A stretch of 64,000 nt of DNA from Brevibacillus_H sp041920465 (GCA_041920465.1 JBHGXW010000039.1:8836-72835), one strand, 5' to 3'. Counted from the first letter of the stretch, positions 26,739 through 36,488 are shown. A program made the numbers and translations. Notes: generated from the sequence alone by a model not told the origin.

Positions 26739-28319
26739 ATGGGCAACTGGAAGAAAATCATGAGACATCTGTCACGCTCCAACCGGCGAAAGTCAGCAAA
26801 TGCCGAACTGCCAAGCAAGAATCCACAAACCCAAACATTGCTCTCCAAAGAATTGAATGAAAATCTGCAAATGCTGCAAGGCATTTATGCGGATTGTTCA
26901 GACGTCATTTTTCATGAGTTTTTGATCGGCGATAAAACGAAAGCTGTGCTTATCTACATCGATGGTCTTGCCAATGTCGAAGAGGCCGACCAACATGTAC
27001 TAGCGCCGCTTCAGCAGGATATCGCTCTGGAACATACGCTTTCGAGCATTCGTAAGAAAATCGCCGTCTCGTCCATAAAAACTGTGCAAACCGTGGATGA
27101 TGTCATCGAAGAAATATCCGGCGGGAATCCCGTCCTGCTAATGGACAAGGAAAATCAAGGATTGTCAATTGGACTAGCGAAGTGGGACAAACGCGCAATC
27201 GAAGAACCTGTGGCCGAATCGGTATTGCGAGGTCCAAGGGAAGGGTTCATCGAAACGCTGCGGACCAACACGTCTTTGCTGCGGCGGAAATTAAGAAGTC
27301 CGAACCTGAAAATCAGATCGCTGAACATCGGGAAATATTCCAAAACCCCAGTCGCCATCGCCTATATCGAGGGAATTGCGGACCCCACATTAATTGAGGA
27401 AATGACGAATCGGTTACAGCGGATTGAGATCGACGGTGTATTGGAAAGCGCATATATCGAGGAATTGATTGAAGACAACCCTTATTCCCCTTTCCCTCAA
27501 CTTCTGTCGACGGAACGTCCGGATGTTGCAAGCGCGTATTTGCTGGAAGGGCATGTCGTTGTATTAGTCGACGGAACCCCCAGTGTGTTGATCGCTCCTG
27601 TGACGTTTTTTGCTTTGCTGCAATCACCGGCAGATTACTACGAGCGATACTTTGTCGGTACGGCGATTCGTTGGCTGCGCTATCTTTTTCTTGCCATCTC
27701 TTTACTGGGGCCTTCGCTCTATGTCGCCGTTGTTTCGTATCATCAAGAAATGCTTCCAACAACACTTTTATTAACGATGGCGAAGTCACGAGAACAGGTG
27801 CCATTTCCTGCGCTTGCGGAGGCGATCCTGATGGAGACCGTGTTTGAAGCGCTGCGCGAGGCCGGAGCCAGACTTCCCAAGCAAATCGGGTCAGCCGTCA
27901 GTATTGTGGGGGCGCTTGTTATTGGTCAAGCGGCGATTGCAGCCGGTATCGCATCCGCGCCGATGGTCATGGTTGTGGCGATTACGGGGATCGCTTCGTT
28001 TATGGCTGCCCGGTTCACCGCGGGAATTGCCGTAAGGCTCCTTCGCTTCCCTATAATGGTCCTTGCGGGCTTCCTGGGATTGCTCGGTTTGATATTGGGA
28101 GTTATTGTGGTTGTGAATCATCTTCTCAATCTTCGTTCTTTTGGTGTCCCATATATGACACCATTGGCCCCTATGAAAGGTTGCGACATGAAAGACGTAC
28201 TTTTGCGGGCTCCACGCTGGGCGCTGAACACACGCCCGCACTTAACCGGAGAATGGAACCAATATCGGCAGGTCCCCGGACAACAACCAAATCCAACCAA
28301 AGGGGATGAGGAAGGATAA
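26739..28319 (+). CDS. gerKA: Spore germination receptor A subunit (GerA/GerKA family)
   Basis: A 526-residue A subunit of a nutrient germinant receptor, located in the spore inner membrane. The N-terminal 300 residues are hydrophilic with the family motifs FHEFLIGDKTKAVLIYIDGL and LRRKLRSPNLKI, followed by about five membrane segments starting at the RWLRYLFLAISLLGPSLYVA region; REQVPFPALAEAILMETVFE is a strong family signature. ATG 26739 has AAGGGG upstream. First in an operon A-C-D-B; its end overlaps an alternative upstream start of the C gene. Which of the GerA/GerB/GerK-type clusters it is cannot be told. Confidence 0.92.
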   Translation: MGNWKKIMRHLSRSNRRKSANAELPSKNPQTQTLLSKELNENLQMLQGIYADCSDVIFHEFLIGDKTKAVLIYIDGLANVEEADQHVLAPLQQDIALEHTLSSIRKKIAVSSIKTVQTVDDVIEEISGGNPVLLMDKENQGLSIGLAKWDKRAIEEPVAESVLRGPREGFIETLRTNTSLLRRKLRSPNLKIRSLNIGKYSKTPVAIAYIEGIADPTLIEEMTNRLQRIEIDGVLESAYIEELIEDNPYSPFPQLLSTERPDVASAYLLEGHVVVLVDGTPSVLIAPVTFFALLQSPADYYERYFVGTAIRWLRYLFLAISLLGPSLYVAVVSYHQEMLPTTLLLTMAKSREQVPFPALAEAILMETVFEALREAGARLPKQIGSAVSIVGALVIGQAAIAAGIASAPMVMVVAITGIASFMAARFTAGIAVRLLRFPIMVLAGFLGLLGLILGVIVVVNHLLNLRSFGVPYMTPLAPMKGCDMKDVLLRAPRWALNTRPHLTGEWNQYRQVPGQQPNPTKGDEEG

Positions 28320-28335
28320 TCGAAAGGGGATTTTC

Positions 28336-29517
28336 ATGTATACAACAAAACGGAAAAACATCCTTCTCCTTTTTTTTGTTTCCATCAATACACTATTTCT
28401 TTCCGGCTGTTGGGACCGAACGGAAGTGAACGATTTGGCCATTATTACAGCGGCTGGTTTGGATGTAACGGATGACCATAAACTTGAACTATCCGTAAAC
28501 ATATTTGTTACCACTCCGTCAGGAGGTCAAAAGATGGGTGGGATGTCCACCGCCGATGCAGGAGGGGCCGGACAAGCCATCGTTCGATCAGCGGTAGGGC
28601 AGACCATGGCGGATGCGATATCCAAATTGCAGGAGATGCTTCCTCGCAAGGTGTTTTGGGGGCAAGACGAGGTTTTCATTTTTGGGGAAAGATTGGCGAA
28701 ACAAGGAATTACCGAACCGATGGAATACTTGACACGCCACCCCGCTCCACGAGAACGCGGAAACGTATTCGTCAGCAAAGGATTGGCAAAAGATGTGCTG
28801 CAACTTCAGTCCCCAATTGAACGAAATGTCGCGGAAGTGCTGCGGGAAATGGCCAAGGCGCAAACAGGGCTAAATATCACGATGAAAGAGCTGGCACAAA
28901 TGATGGCCGGTAAAGCCAATGCGGCAGTCATCCCTTGGGTGGAAATCAAACAAGCACAAAATGAATCATTTCCGTTTCTTAACGGATCGGCGATAGTAAA
29001 GAACGGAAAAATGGTCGGTCGTATGAATAATCAAGCAACCAGAGGGATCTTGTGGCTGAGAAACGAAATAAAGAATGCCACCGTGACTATTTCTCCAAAA
29101 GACGCTAAAGGATATGTTTCCCTCTATCTGCTAAAAAGTCATACGGAATTGGTTCCTCACATTAATGGTAACAACTGGTTCATCACCGTCAAGATTGAAA
29201 CTCAGGACGATATCGTCGAAAACACAACGAACCTGAATCTCTCGGAACCGAAACATATCCAAGAGGTAGAAACTGAACTGGGGGCCGATATTGAAAATCG
29301 TGTGAAGGCGGCTCTGAAGGAAGCACAGAAAAAAATGAACGCCGACATTTTCAATTTTGCCGATGTTTTTTACCGTAAATACCCGAAAGAGTGGAATAAA
29401 GCAAAGGATCGCTGGTATGAGATATACCCGAAAGTGAGAGTCAATCTGGAGACAAATCCCAAAATTACCAGACCGGGATTGACCGGTAAAAGCCTTTTTA
29501 AGCCGGAACAGAGGTGA
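28336..29517 (+). CDS. gerKC: Spore germination lipoprotein, Ger(x)C family
   Basis: A 393-residue lipoprotein subunit of the same receptor. The signal peptide ends at lipobox LFLSGC with the lipid-bearing Cys25, followed by WDRTEVNDLAIITAAGLD, the invariant start of mature GerC proteins. The conserved GQDEVFIFGERLAKQG and later FADVFYRKYPKEWNK motifs confirm the family. ATG 28336 is taken because AAAGGGG lies 6-7 bases upstream; an earlier in-frame ATG (28306) would lengthen the signal peptide unusually. It precedes the small D subunit by 6 bases. Confidence 0.92.
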   Translation: MYTTKRKNILLLFFVSINTLFLSGCWDRTEVNDLAIITAAGLDVTDDHKLELSVNIFVTTPSGGQKMGGMSTADAGGAGQAIVRSAVGQTMADAISKLQEMLPRKVFWGQDEVFIFGERLAKQGITEPMEYLTRHPAPRERGNVFVSKGLAKDVLQLQSPIERNVAEVLREMAKAQTGLNITMKELAQMMAGKANAAVIPWVEIKQAQNESFPFLNGSAIVKNGKMVGRMNNQATRGILWLRNEIKNATVTISPKDAKGYVSLYLLKSHTELVPHINGNNWFITVKIETQDDIVENTTNLNLSEPKHIQEVETELGADIENRVKAALKEAQKKMNADIFNFADVFYRKYPKEWNKAKDRWYEIYPKVRVNLETNPKITRPGLTGKSLFKPEQR

Positions 29518-29523
29518 GTCAAA

Positions 29524-29751
29524 ATGAAATGGGCGGCGATCTTGGGGTTTACAGCGGTTTTCATTTTCATGACCATGTACGAATGGCCGAAAATGAAAGT
29601 GCAAATGAAAAGAGAAAAATTGGCTTTTGCCGCTTTATCCATCCTGGGATGGGTACTTGCCGTTCTGCTCGTTTTCTATCCGGAATTGCCGGGTCCAACA
29701 CAATGGATGGATGCCATTTACGAACGGCTGGGGAAATTTCTCGAGAAATAA
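29524..29751 (+). CDS. Small two-helix membrane protein, D subunit of the germination receptor
   Basis: A 75-residue protein of two hydrophobic helices (AAILGFTAVFIFMTMYEW and FAALSILGWVLAVLLVFY) joined by a basic loop KMKVQMKREK. Small two-pass D proteins of this size (GerKD/GerUD type) are encoded beside germination receptors and modulate their activity. Position between C and B genes and a ribosome-binding site GAGGTGAG just before ATG 29524 support a real gene. Confidence 0.75.
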   Translation: MKWAAILGFTAVFIFMTMYEWPKMKVQMKREKLAFAALSILGWVLAVLLVFYPELPGPTQWMDAIYERLGKFLEK

Positions 29752-29776
29752 ACGGCGGAAAGGAGCGCATGGCAGG

Positions 29777-30874
29777 ATGATTGAAAAAGGAAAAATTTCT
29801 GCATTACAATCGGCAATGATGATATATTTGGCAATCATCCCTACAGCGATTCTCACCACACCGTCGATTACGTACAAATATGCGAAACAAGATTTATGGA
29901 TATCGCCTGTTTGGGCCTTTAGTGGATTGATTACCGTATATATCGCTTTTCGACTCCATAACATGTATCCGGGCCAAAATATCGTGCAGGCAAGTGAACG
30001 AATTGTCGGCCGGGTTCCGGGAAAAATGATCGGGTTCATCATGCTCTTCTTCTATCTATATCTCAATGGAATAGTCGTTCGAGAATACGGCGAATTCTTG
30101 GTCGGGGCGTTTCTTCATCTGACCCCGCTCATCGTGGTGCTAGGCAGCATGGTGCTGGTATGTGTATTAGCCGTACGTGGAGGCGTGGAAATCGTGGGGA
30201 GGTTTGCCCAACTCTTCCTTCCTGCTTTTGTGGCTCTTTTCCTGCTCATCATTATTCCAATCATTCCTGACCTGAACCCGTCAAACATGCTTCCGTTCAT
30301 GGCAGGAGGGATAATGCCTTCTATCAAGGGGGCTGGAGTACTGCAAGTCTGGTATAGCGAATTTATAACCGTATCGTTTCTTCTTCCTTTTGTAACGGAT
30401 CGCGAAAATGCGGCGAAAAGCATGTTGATTTCCTTAATCGCGGTGATACTGACGCTGGTTATCTCCAATCTGGCAACATTAATGCTCTTGGGGGAGATGA
30501 CCGGCAATTATACCTATCCCTTATTGATTCTGGCGAGGTACATCAGTCTGGCCGAATTCTTCACCCATTTGGAATCGCTGTATATGGCCATTTGGGTGTT
30601 AGGTGCGTTTGTTAAAATCTGCGTTTTTTTTTACGTGACCGTCCTTGGAACCGCCCAATGGATGGGCCTGTCCGATTATCGACCGATCGTGCTTCCGTTA
30701 GGCTTTCTATTAATCTTGTTTAGCGTTTGGGTAGCACCAAATCTGCAGGAATTAACGCATGCGATAGCTACGTCCGTGTCATTTTCTCTATTGACTGTGT
30801 TTGTGGCTATTCCTGTTCTCCTGTTCTGTATTGCCTGGGTGAAAAGACAATTCAGCAGGATCAGGACGAGGTAA
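29777..30874 (+). CDS. gerKB: Spore germination receptor B subunit (GerAB/GerKB permease family)
   Basis: A 365-residue integral membrane protein with about ten helices, of the GerAB branch of the amino acid-polyamine-organocation superfamily. Family features include the N-terminal ISALQSAMMIYLAIIPTAIL, FFYLYLNGIVVREYGEFL, and GVLQVWYSEFITVSFLLPFV. It is thought to bind the germinant. The start ATG 29777 follows AAAGGAG by 12 bases; an in-frame extension to 29627 overlaps the D gene in another frame and lacks homology. It completes the A-C-D-B operon; no terminator is obvious in the 186 bases that follow. Confidence 0.9.
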   Translation: MIEKGKISALQSAMMIYLAIIPTAILTTPSITYKYAKQDLWISPVWAFSGLITVYIAFRLHNMYPGQNIVQASERIVGRVPGKMIGFIMLFFYLYLNGIVVREYGEFLVGAFLHLTPLIVVLGSMVLVCVLAVRGGVEIVGRFAQLFLPAFVALFLLIIIPIIPDLNPSNMLPFMAGGIMPSIKGAGVLQVWYSEFITVSFLLPFVTDRENAAKSMLISLIAVILTLVISNLATLMLLGEMTGNYTYPLLILARYISLAEFFTHLESLYMAIWVLGAFVKICVFFYVTVLGTAQWMGLSDYRPIVLPLGFLLILFSVWVAPNLQELTHAIATSVSFSLLTVFVAIPVLLFCIAWVKRQFSRIRTR

Positions 30875-31060
30875 TTGTACTGGCTTTCCGTTAGATCGAA
30901 GCAACCAGATCGAAGTAATCCTCTTTACACGGAGCGAAGAAAAAGTTAACTTTGAGTATGGGCGCTGTTTGTAGAAGATGTGAAAATCCCTTGCAGAGTG
31001 AGCCTTTGGATTCATATATCTCAAGTCTTTACGGATAAAAACTTAAAAGGAGATTTTAAA

Positions 31061-31765
31061 GTGAATTTTCGTTTTACCACCGATACATCTGTTGTATCAA
31101 ATTCCATTCAACAGAAACCGGGAATGCGGGTGCTCGTAATGACCTCTGTCTCGGCCGAGAGGGTTGCCGTATTGCGTGGGCTTCATGGCGACACCAGATT
31201 TGATGTCATGGTGGCGGGAGTCGGCCCAGCAGCGGCCGCAGCCAGCACAGCGACGGCATTGGCTATGGCCGATTACGACCTGGTAGTGAACGCTGGAATT
31301 GGCGGCGGCTTTCCCGGACAAGCTGAAGTGGGCTCCCTTGTGGTGGCAAACGAGATCGTTGCTGCTGACCTGGGAGCGCAAACCCCGGAGGGTTTCTGCA
31401 GTTTGGACAAGCTGGGGTTCGGCTCCACCTGCGTTCCTGTTGACGCCAGCCTGGTGACCCGGGTGACGGAAGCTCTGCTCTCGGCTGGGCTGCCGGTCAC
31501 TACTGGCCCTGTGCTTACGGTATCGACCGTGACGGGTACCGCCGCGACTGCATCTGAGCTGGCGTCGCGGGTTCCAGGGGCGGCCGTTGAGGCGATGGAA
31601 GGCTATGGCGTAGCCACCGCAGCACGTAATCGCGGTGTGCCAATCCTTGAAATCCGCGCTGTCTCGAACCCGGTCGGACCACGTGACCGGGCCGCATGGC
31701 GTATCGAAGAAGCTTTACACTTGCTAGAAAGAGCAAGCTCAGTATTACTGGAGGTGCTACAATGA
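31061..31765 (+). CDS. mqnB: Futalosine hydrolase
   Basis: A 234-residue nucleosidase of the MTAN/PNP fold that removes the base from futalosine to give dehypoxanthinylfutalosine in the futalosine route to menaquinone. Signatures: VAGVGPAAAAASTATAL and VVNAGIGGGFPG with the phosphorylase-like glycines, EVGSLVVANEIVAADLGA, and the C-terminal VEAMEGYGVATAA and EIRAVSNPVGPRDR. The start is GTG 31061 with AAAGGAG 8 bases upstream; ATG 31125 (MRVLVMTSV) is a shorter alternative closer to the usual length. The stop overlaps the mqnD ATG. It is visibly more GC-rich than the ger and mtl genes around it. Confidence 0.9.
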   Translation: MNFRFTTDTSVVSNSIQQKPGMRVLVMTSVSAERVAVLRGLHGDTRFDVMVAGVGPAAAAASTATALAMADYDLVVNAGIGGGFPGQAEVGSLVVANEIVAADLGAQTPEGFCSLDKLGFGSTCVPVDASLVTRVTEALLSAGLPVTTGPVLTVSTVTGTAATASELASRVPGAAVEAMEGYGVATAARNRGVPILEIRAVSNPVGPRDRAAWRIEEALHLLERASSVLLEVLQ

Positions 31766-32604
31766 AGATTGCTTTCTCTCCTTGCCCCAACGACACTTTT
31801 GTTTTCCACGCCTGGGTACACGGGCTGATTCCCGGCGCGCCGAAGCTTGAAGTTACGTACGCGGACATAGATGTTACCAACAGTCTGGCAGCTAGCCCCG
31901 ACGGACCGGAAGTGCTCAAGATTTCGTATGCGGCTCTCCCGTGGGTACTGTCTGAATACGCGCTGCTTCCGTGCGGGGGGGCGTTGGGCAGAGGCTGTGG
32001 ACCATTGGTACTGACAAAAAGCAGTATATCCGGCATCAAGGATCCCACTGCACTAGCCGGCCGACGGGTTGCAGTCCCTAGTGAGCGTTCTACCGCCTAC
32101 TTGCTGTTCCGGTTGTGGGCTGTCCAACAAGTGCCAGGGGGAGTGGGCGAGATTATTATTATGCCGTTTCACGAGATCATGCCGGCCGTACGCGATGGCA
32201 AGGTTGATGCCGGCTTGGTGATCCACGAGGCACGTTTTACCTACCATTTGTATGGACTAAACCTCCTGACCGACTTAGGCAGTTGGTGGGAATCCGACAC
32301 CAACCTGCCGATACCGCTAGGAGCAATTATTGCGCGTCGATCACTGGATCGGGAGAAGATCGCCGACTGGATTCGTTCGTCGGTAGAATATGCTTGGGCA
32401 AACCCAGAGGCGTCGCGGGAGTACGTGCTGCGCCACGCTCAAGAGTTGGCTCCAGAGGTGGCACAGGCCCACATTGACCTGTACGTAAACAAGTTCACCG
32501 CAAATTTGGGCGAGGACGGGTATAAAGCGATAACCGCTCTGCTCAGCCGGGCTGCACGGGAAGGGCTGGTTCCGGAAGTGGATCTGGAGGCATTGTACGA
32601 TTAG
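31762..32604 (+). CDS. mqnD: 1,4-dihydroxy-6-naphthoate synthase
   Basis: A 280-residue periplasmic-binding-protein-fold enzyme converting cyclic dehypoxanthinylfutalosine to 1,4-dihydroxy-6-naphthoate. The opening KIAFSPCPNDTFVFHAWVHG, then DVTNSLA, ISYAALPWVL, and VPSERSTAYLLFRLW are characteristic of MqnD, as is IHEARFTYHLYGL. ATG 31762 overlaps the mqnB stop (ATGA), so translation is coupled. A strong terminator follows. mqnA, mqnC and mqnE are not in the window and must be elsewhere for the pathway to work. High GC, like mqnB. Confidence 0.92.
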   Translation: MKIAFSPCPNDTFVFHAWVHGLIPGAPKLEVTYADIDVTNSLAASPDGPEVLKISYAALPWVLSEYALLPCGGALGRGCGPLVLTKSSISGIKDPTALAGRRVAVPSERSTAYLLFRLWAVQQVPGGVGEIIIMPFHEIMPAVRDGKVDAGLVIHEARFTYHLYGLNLLTDLGSWWESDTNLPIPLGAIIARRSLDREKIADWIRSSVEYAWANPEASREYVLRHAQELAPEVAQAHIDLYVNKFTANLGEDGYKAITALLSRAAREGLVPEVDLEALYD

Positions 32605-32660
32605 GTGCAGCCATCAACGCGTCAATCAAGAAACGTTCAAAAATAAGAAATGTTCAAATT

Positions 32661-32702
32661 CCAGGTCCGATAGTGAGTCTATCGGACCTGGTCGTGTTTT
32701 TT
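32661..32702 (+). terminator. Strong intrinsic terminator after mqnD
   Basis: Perfect 13-bp stem CCAGGTCCGATAG/CTATCGGACCTGG with a 5-base loop and a T tract; ends the mqn transcript before the mannitol operon. Confidence 0.95.
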
Positions 32703-32786
32703 CGCCCCTGTTTAGCAGACTCAATGACTGTTCTATTCCATCTCCTTGGATTCGGAAATGGTCGAGGGGAATGGGAACAAATAATT

Positions 32787-32812
32787 TTGTCAACTAGAGG
32801 TGTGACTATATT
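32787..32812 (+). promoter_or_regulatory. Candidate MtlR box/promoter region of mtlA
   Basis: TTGTCA at 32787 is followed 10 bases later by TGAC and a TATATT at 32807. In B. subtilis the MtlR operator includes TTGTCA overlapping the -35 of mtlA, so this is the best candidate in the 210-base leader. The spacing to TATATT is only 14 bases, so the core promoter is uncertain. No cre site was found here. Confidence 0.3.
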
Positions 32813-32913
32813 GTGTTTTCCTTTTGTTGAACATGTTTTGTAATCTCCTTATATTTAAGCCATACACGAATTTATTCAATTTTACATTACCATTAACAGA
32901 GGAGGTTTTTTGT

Positions 32914-34326
32914 ATGACACAACTGAAAGCGGATTCTTCCATGCGTGTAGGAATCCAAAAATTCGGCCGCTTCCTTAGCGGGATGGTCATGCCCAATATT
33001 GGTGCTTTTATTGCTTGGGGGCTAATTACCGCCATGTTTATTCCCACAGGTTGGATTCCGAATGAGACCCTAGCCAAATTGGTCGGGCCGATGATCACCT
33101 ACCTGTTGCCGTTACTGATCGGTTATACTGGCGGTAAAATGGTGCACGATACAAGAGGTGGGGTAGTTGGCGCTGCAGCCACCATGGGGGTAATCGTCGG
33201 AACAGATATTCCGATGTTCCTGGGTGCAATGATTATGGGGCCGTTAGGCGGTTGGGTGATCAAGAAGTTTGACAAAGCGATCGAAGGGAAAGTTCGTTCA
33301 GGTTTTGAGATGCTTGTCAACAACTTCTCCGCAGGGATTATCGGCGGTCTGTTAACCTTGCTGGCCTTCATGGCGATTGGGCCAGTTGTAGCGGGGCTCA
33401 GTAAAGGCCTTGCTGCCGGTGTTGAAATCATTGTAAATGCAGGGTTGCTTCCACTGGCGAGCATTTTTATCGAACCAGCAAAAATCCTGTTCTTGAACAA
33501 CGCAATCAACCACGGTATTCTGAGTCCGCTGGGTATAGAACAAGCGGCAAAAGCTGGAAAATCGATCTTCTTCATGCTCGAAGCTAATCCTGGTCCGGGT
33601 CTGGGAATTCTGTTGGCATACTGGCTGGTTGGAAAAGGGAATGCAAAGCAATCGGCACCTGGGGCCGCCATCATTCACTTCCTGGGTGGAATTCATGAGA
33701 TCTATTTCCCGTATATTCTGATGAACCCACGCCTGGTACTGGCTGTCATCGGGGGTGGAGTAACCGGGGTATTTACCTTCAGTGTCCTTCACGCAGGTTT
33801 GGTAGCGCCTCCATCTCCAGGAAGCATTTTTGCCTTCATCGCGATGGCTCCCAAAGGTGGACTGCTTTCTGTATTGGCTGGTGTGCTTACGGCTGCAGCC
33901 GTTTCCTTCTTCATTGCGACTCTCTTGCTGAAAGCTAGCAAACAGGATACAGAAGAGAACGATCTGGATCAGGCAACAATCAAAATGCAAGAACTGAAAG
34001 GAAAAAGAAGCGAGACAGCATCCGTTACGGAAGCTCCCGCTGAAGTTGCAAAACCTGTGAATAAAGTGGTCTTTGCCTGCGATGCCGGAATGGGATCGAG
34101 TGCAATGGGCGCCAGCACCCTACGGAAAAAGTTTAAAGATGCCGGCTTGGATATTACCGTAATAAACACGGCGATCAATGAAATTCCTGAAGATGCGGAT
34201 GTCGTGATCACGCATAAGAATTTGACAGAGCGCGCGAAGCAAAAGATTCCTCATGCCGAACACATCTCTATCGAGAACTTTTTAAACAGTCCGGAGTATG
34301 ATCGGCTTGTCCAGCGCTTAAAATAA
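32914..34326 (+). CDS. mtlA: Mannitol-specific PTS enzyme IICB
   Basis: A 470-residue membrane transporter that takes up mannitol and phosphorylates it to mannitol 1-phosphate. The N-terminal 340 residues form the IIC channel with eight or so hydrophobic segments and the substrate motif GGIHEIYFPYILMNPRLVLA. The C-terminal IIB domain has the phosphocysteine loop VFACDAGMGSSAMG (C389). A charged linker separates them. There is no fused IIA; that is the separate mtlF gene. ATG 32914 has AGAGGAGG 9 bases upstream. It heads mtlA-mtlR-mtlF-mtlD, the order seen in Geobacillus. Confidence 0.95.
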   Translation: MTQLKADSSMRVGIQKFGRFLSGMVMPNIGAFIAWGLITAMFIPTGWIPNETLAKLVGPMITYLLPLLIGYTGGKMVHDTRGGVVGAAATMGVIVGTDIPMFLGAMIMGPLGGWVIKKFDKAIEGKVRSGFEMLVNNFSAGIIGGLLTLLAFMAIGPVVAGLSKGLAAGVEIIVNAGLLPLASIFIEPAKILFLNNAINHGILSPLGIEQAAKAGKSIFFMLEANPGPGLGILLAYWLVGKGNAKQSAPGAAIIHFLGGIHEIYFPYILMNPRLVLAVIGGGVTGVFTFSVLHAGLVAPPSPGSIFAFIAMAPKGGLLSVLAGVLTAAAVSFFIATLLLKASKQDTEENDLDQATIKMQELKGKRSETASVTEAPAEVAKPVNKVVFACDAGMGSSAMGASTLRKKFKDAGLDITVINTAINEIPEDADVVITHKNLTERAKQKIPHAEHISIENFLNSPEYDRLVQRLK

Positions 34327-34391
34327 TAGAATATCATTCAAGTCTGTCACAAGATTGGCATTCACTCTTTCTGTCATAAGGGGCTATTACG

Positions 34392-36488
34392 ATGCGTTTC
34401 ACCTCAAGACAAAAGATGATTATTGCAAAATTGCTGCAGGAACCAAAAGAGATCACCATTCGGGAGATTGCGGAAGAAATTGACGTAAGCACACGAACGG
34501 TGCATCGGGAACTGGATGAACTGGAACAAGCTCTCGAAGGCTATCAACTGAAAATGGTCAAGAAGATCGGAATCGGGGTTCGCATTGAAGGAGAGGAAGC
34601 AGCCAAAGAGATATTGCGCCAAGATCTTTTTAAGGATACGGCTGGCGACTATACACCGAATGAACGGAAAATGATCATCTTATGCACCCTGCTGGAAGCA
34701 ACAGAGCCGGTTAAACTGGTTTCTCTGGCGTATGATTTGAGAGTAACGACGGCAACCGTCAGCAACGATCTCGACGAATTGGAAGGGAAGATCCAACAAT
34801 ACGGATTGCGCTTGGTTCGCAGAAGGGGATACGGGATCGAACTGCAGGGAAGTGAGACGGCCAAGAGGCTTGCCATAACCAGTCTTATTTCCGAAAACCT
34901 CAATGAATATGAGTTGATCGCGTCCTTCAAGGATACAATTCATCAAAAGACACAGCATAGGATCAACTCGGCATCTGAACGGTTGTTAGGGCTCATTGAA
35001 AAAGAGAAGTTGATCGTGGTCGAAAATGCCCTGCATGATCTGGAGAGTGAATTGCCCTATCCGTTAGCGGATAGTGCGTTTATCGGCCTGGTGATTCATC
35101 TGGCCCTCGCCATCCAACGGGTGGAAAAAGGAGAGAAGATCCATTTTCATAAGGAGTACCAGCAACAACTCTCCGCAACGCAAGAGTATCAGGTGGCTGA
35201 AAAATTGCTGAGTAGGCTGGAAAACCTCTTTCAGATGGAGATCCCCAAGGAAGAAATCGGCTATATCACCATGCATCTCCGCGGCGCGAAGATGAGGAAT
35301 TCCTATCAGGATTCCCATCTGTTCGACAACGTGGAACTGATGGCAAAGGTGAAACAGTTGATCGAACTCTTCGAAGCAAAATTTGGTGTGGATCTGGACA
35401 ATGACCAATCGCTGTTGAATGGCCTGTTAACCCATATGGAACCTGCGCTATTTCGCATCCTGCAGGACATGCGGATCAGAAATCCGCTGTTGGATCAAAT
35501 AAAAAATGATTATTCCCATATCTACAATTGGCTAAAGGATGCCATCAAACAGGTGTTTCCCGAACTGAATATCCCCAAGGAAGAAATCGGCTATTTGGCT
35601 TTGCATTTCGGTGCCTCTCTGGAACGATTACATCGGCAAAATGCCCGTTACCATGCTCTGGTTGTCTGCTCAAGCGGAATCGGTTCATCGAAAATACTGG
35701 CGAGCCGTATCCAGAAAGAGATTCCCGAGATCGAATCCTTGCACAATGTCTCCCTGTTTGATCTGGACAGTATTCCCAAGAGCGAGTACGATCTCATCAT
35801 TTCAACCGTAAATCTTCCGAATCGCCAGCATGAATACATTTTGGTAAATCCTTTATTGCCAAAAGAAGATATTCAAAAAATTAAGGGTTATTTAAAAGGT
35901 TTGTCCTGGAAGCTGTCACCGGCAGGGAGCATGGAGTCGAAACAAGCAGATGGCAACATCGAAGGGCTGCATTCCCTTCAAACCACCCTTACTTATGTAT
36001 TGGGTCTGTTGGAGCGATTTTCTTATCGAAAAATACGGCATCCCATTGAGTGCCTGGAGTCGGTTCTGGAAGAGATATGCAAGGAGGTAGAGCAAAGAGG
36101 AATCATTTCGAATCGAAAAATCGTTGTCAAGCAGTTGCTGGCTCGGGAAAAGCTTGGAGGTTTGGGGATTCCCCAGACGCAGCTTGCCTTGTTTCACTGC
36201 CGCAGCGATCATATCCGGGAAGCTTATTTTGGCGTAATTGAGTTGGACGAATGCCTGCAAATTCGCTCCATGGAAAACCATCTGATTGACATCAAGACGA
36301 TCCTTCTCTTATTGGGACCGAAGACGATTAGCAAAGAAGGCATGGAAGTGTTGAGTGAGATCAGTTCGCTCTTTATAGAGGAAGAGGCGATACGCCTGTT
36401 TAGCTCCGGTGAGGACAAGCTGATGCATGCCTATTTGGCAAAAAAATTAAGAGACCATATTTACAAAAGGATAAGAGTGGAGGAGTAA
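34392..36488 (+). CDS. mtlR: Mannitol operon activator MtlR
   Basis: A 698-residue PTS-controlled activator: N-terminal helix-turn-helix domains (IREIAEEIDVSTRTVHREL and a second Mga-like HTH around residue 100), two PRD domains (about 190-400) with the regulatory histidines in GLLTHMEPALFRI and GYLALHFGASLERL, an EIIB-like domain with phosphocysteine loop ALVVCSSGIGSSK (about residue 419), and an EIIA-like C-terminal domain. Phosphorylation by HPr and by MtlA/MtlF sets its activity. ATG 34392 follows AAGGGG. It lies between mtlA and mtlF in one operon, 65 bases after the first. Confidence 0.93.
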   Translation: MRFTSRQKMIIAKLLQEPKEITIREIAEEIDVSTRTVHRELDELEQALEGYQLKMVKKIGIGVRIEGEEAAKEILRQDLFKDTAGDYTPNERKMIILCTLLEATEPVKLVSLAYDLRVTTATVSNDLDELEGKIQQYGLRLVRRRGYGIELQGSETAKRLAITSLISENLNEYELIASFKDTIHQKTQHRINSASERLLGLIEKEKLIVVENALHDLESELPYPLADSAFIGLVIHLALAIQRVEKGEKIHFHKEYQQQLSATQEYQVAEKLLSRLENLFQMEIPKEEIGYITMHLRGAKMRNSYQDSHLFDNVELMAKVKQLIELFEAKFGVDLDNDQSLLNGLLTHMEPALFRILQDMRIRNPLLDQIKNDYSHIYNWLKDAIKQVFPELNIPKEEIGYLALHFGASLERLHRQNARYHALVVCSSGIGSSKILASRIQKEIPEIESLHNVSLFDLDSIPKSEYDLIISTVNLPNRQHEYILVNPLLPKEDIQKIKGYLKGLSWKLSPAGSMESKQADGNIEGLHSLQTTLTYVLGLLERFSYRKIRHPIECLESVLEEICKEVEQRGIISNRKIVVKQLLAREKLGGLGIPQTQLALFHCRSDHIREAYFGVIELDECLQIRSMENHLIDIKTILLLLGPKTISKEGMEVLSEISSLFIEEEAIRLFSSGEDKLMHAYLAKKLRDHIYKRIRVEE

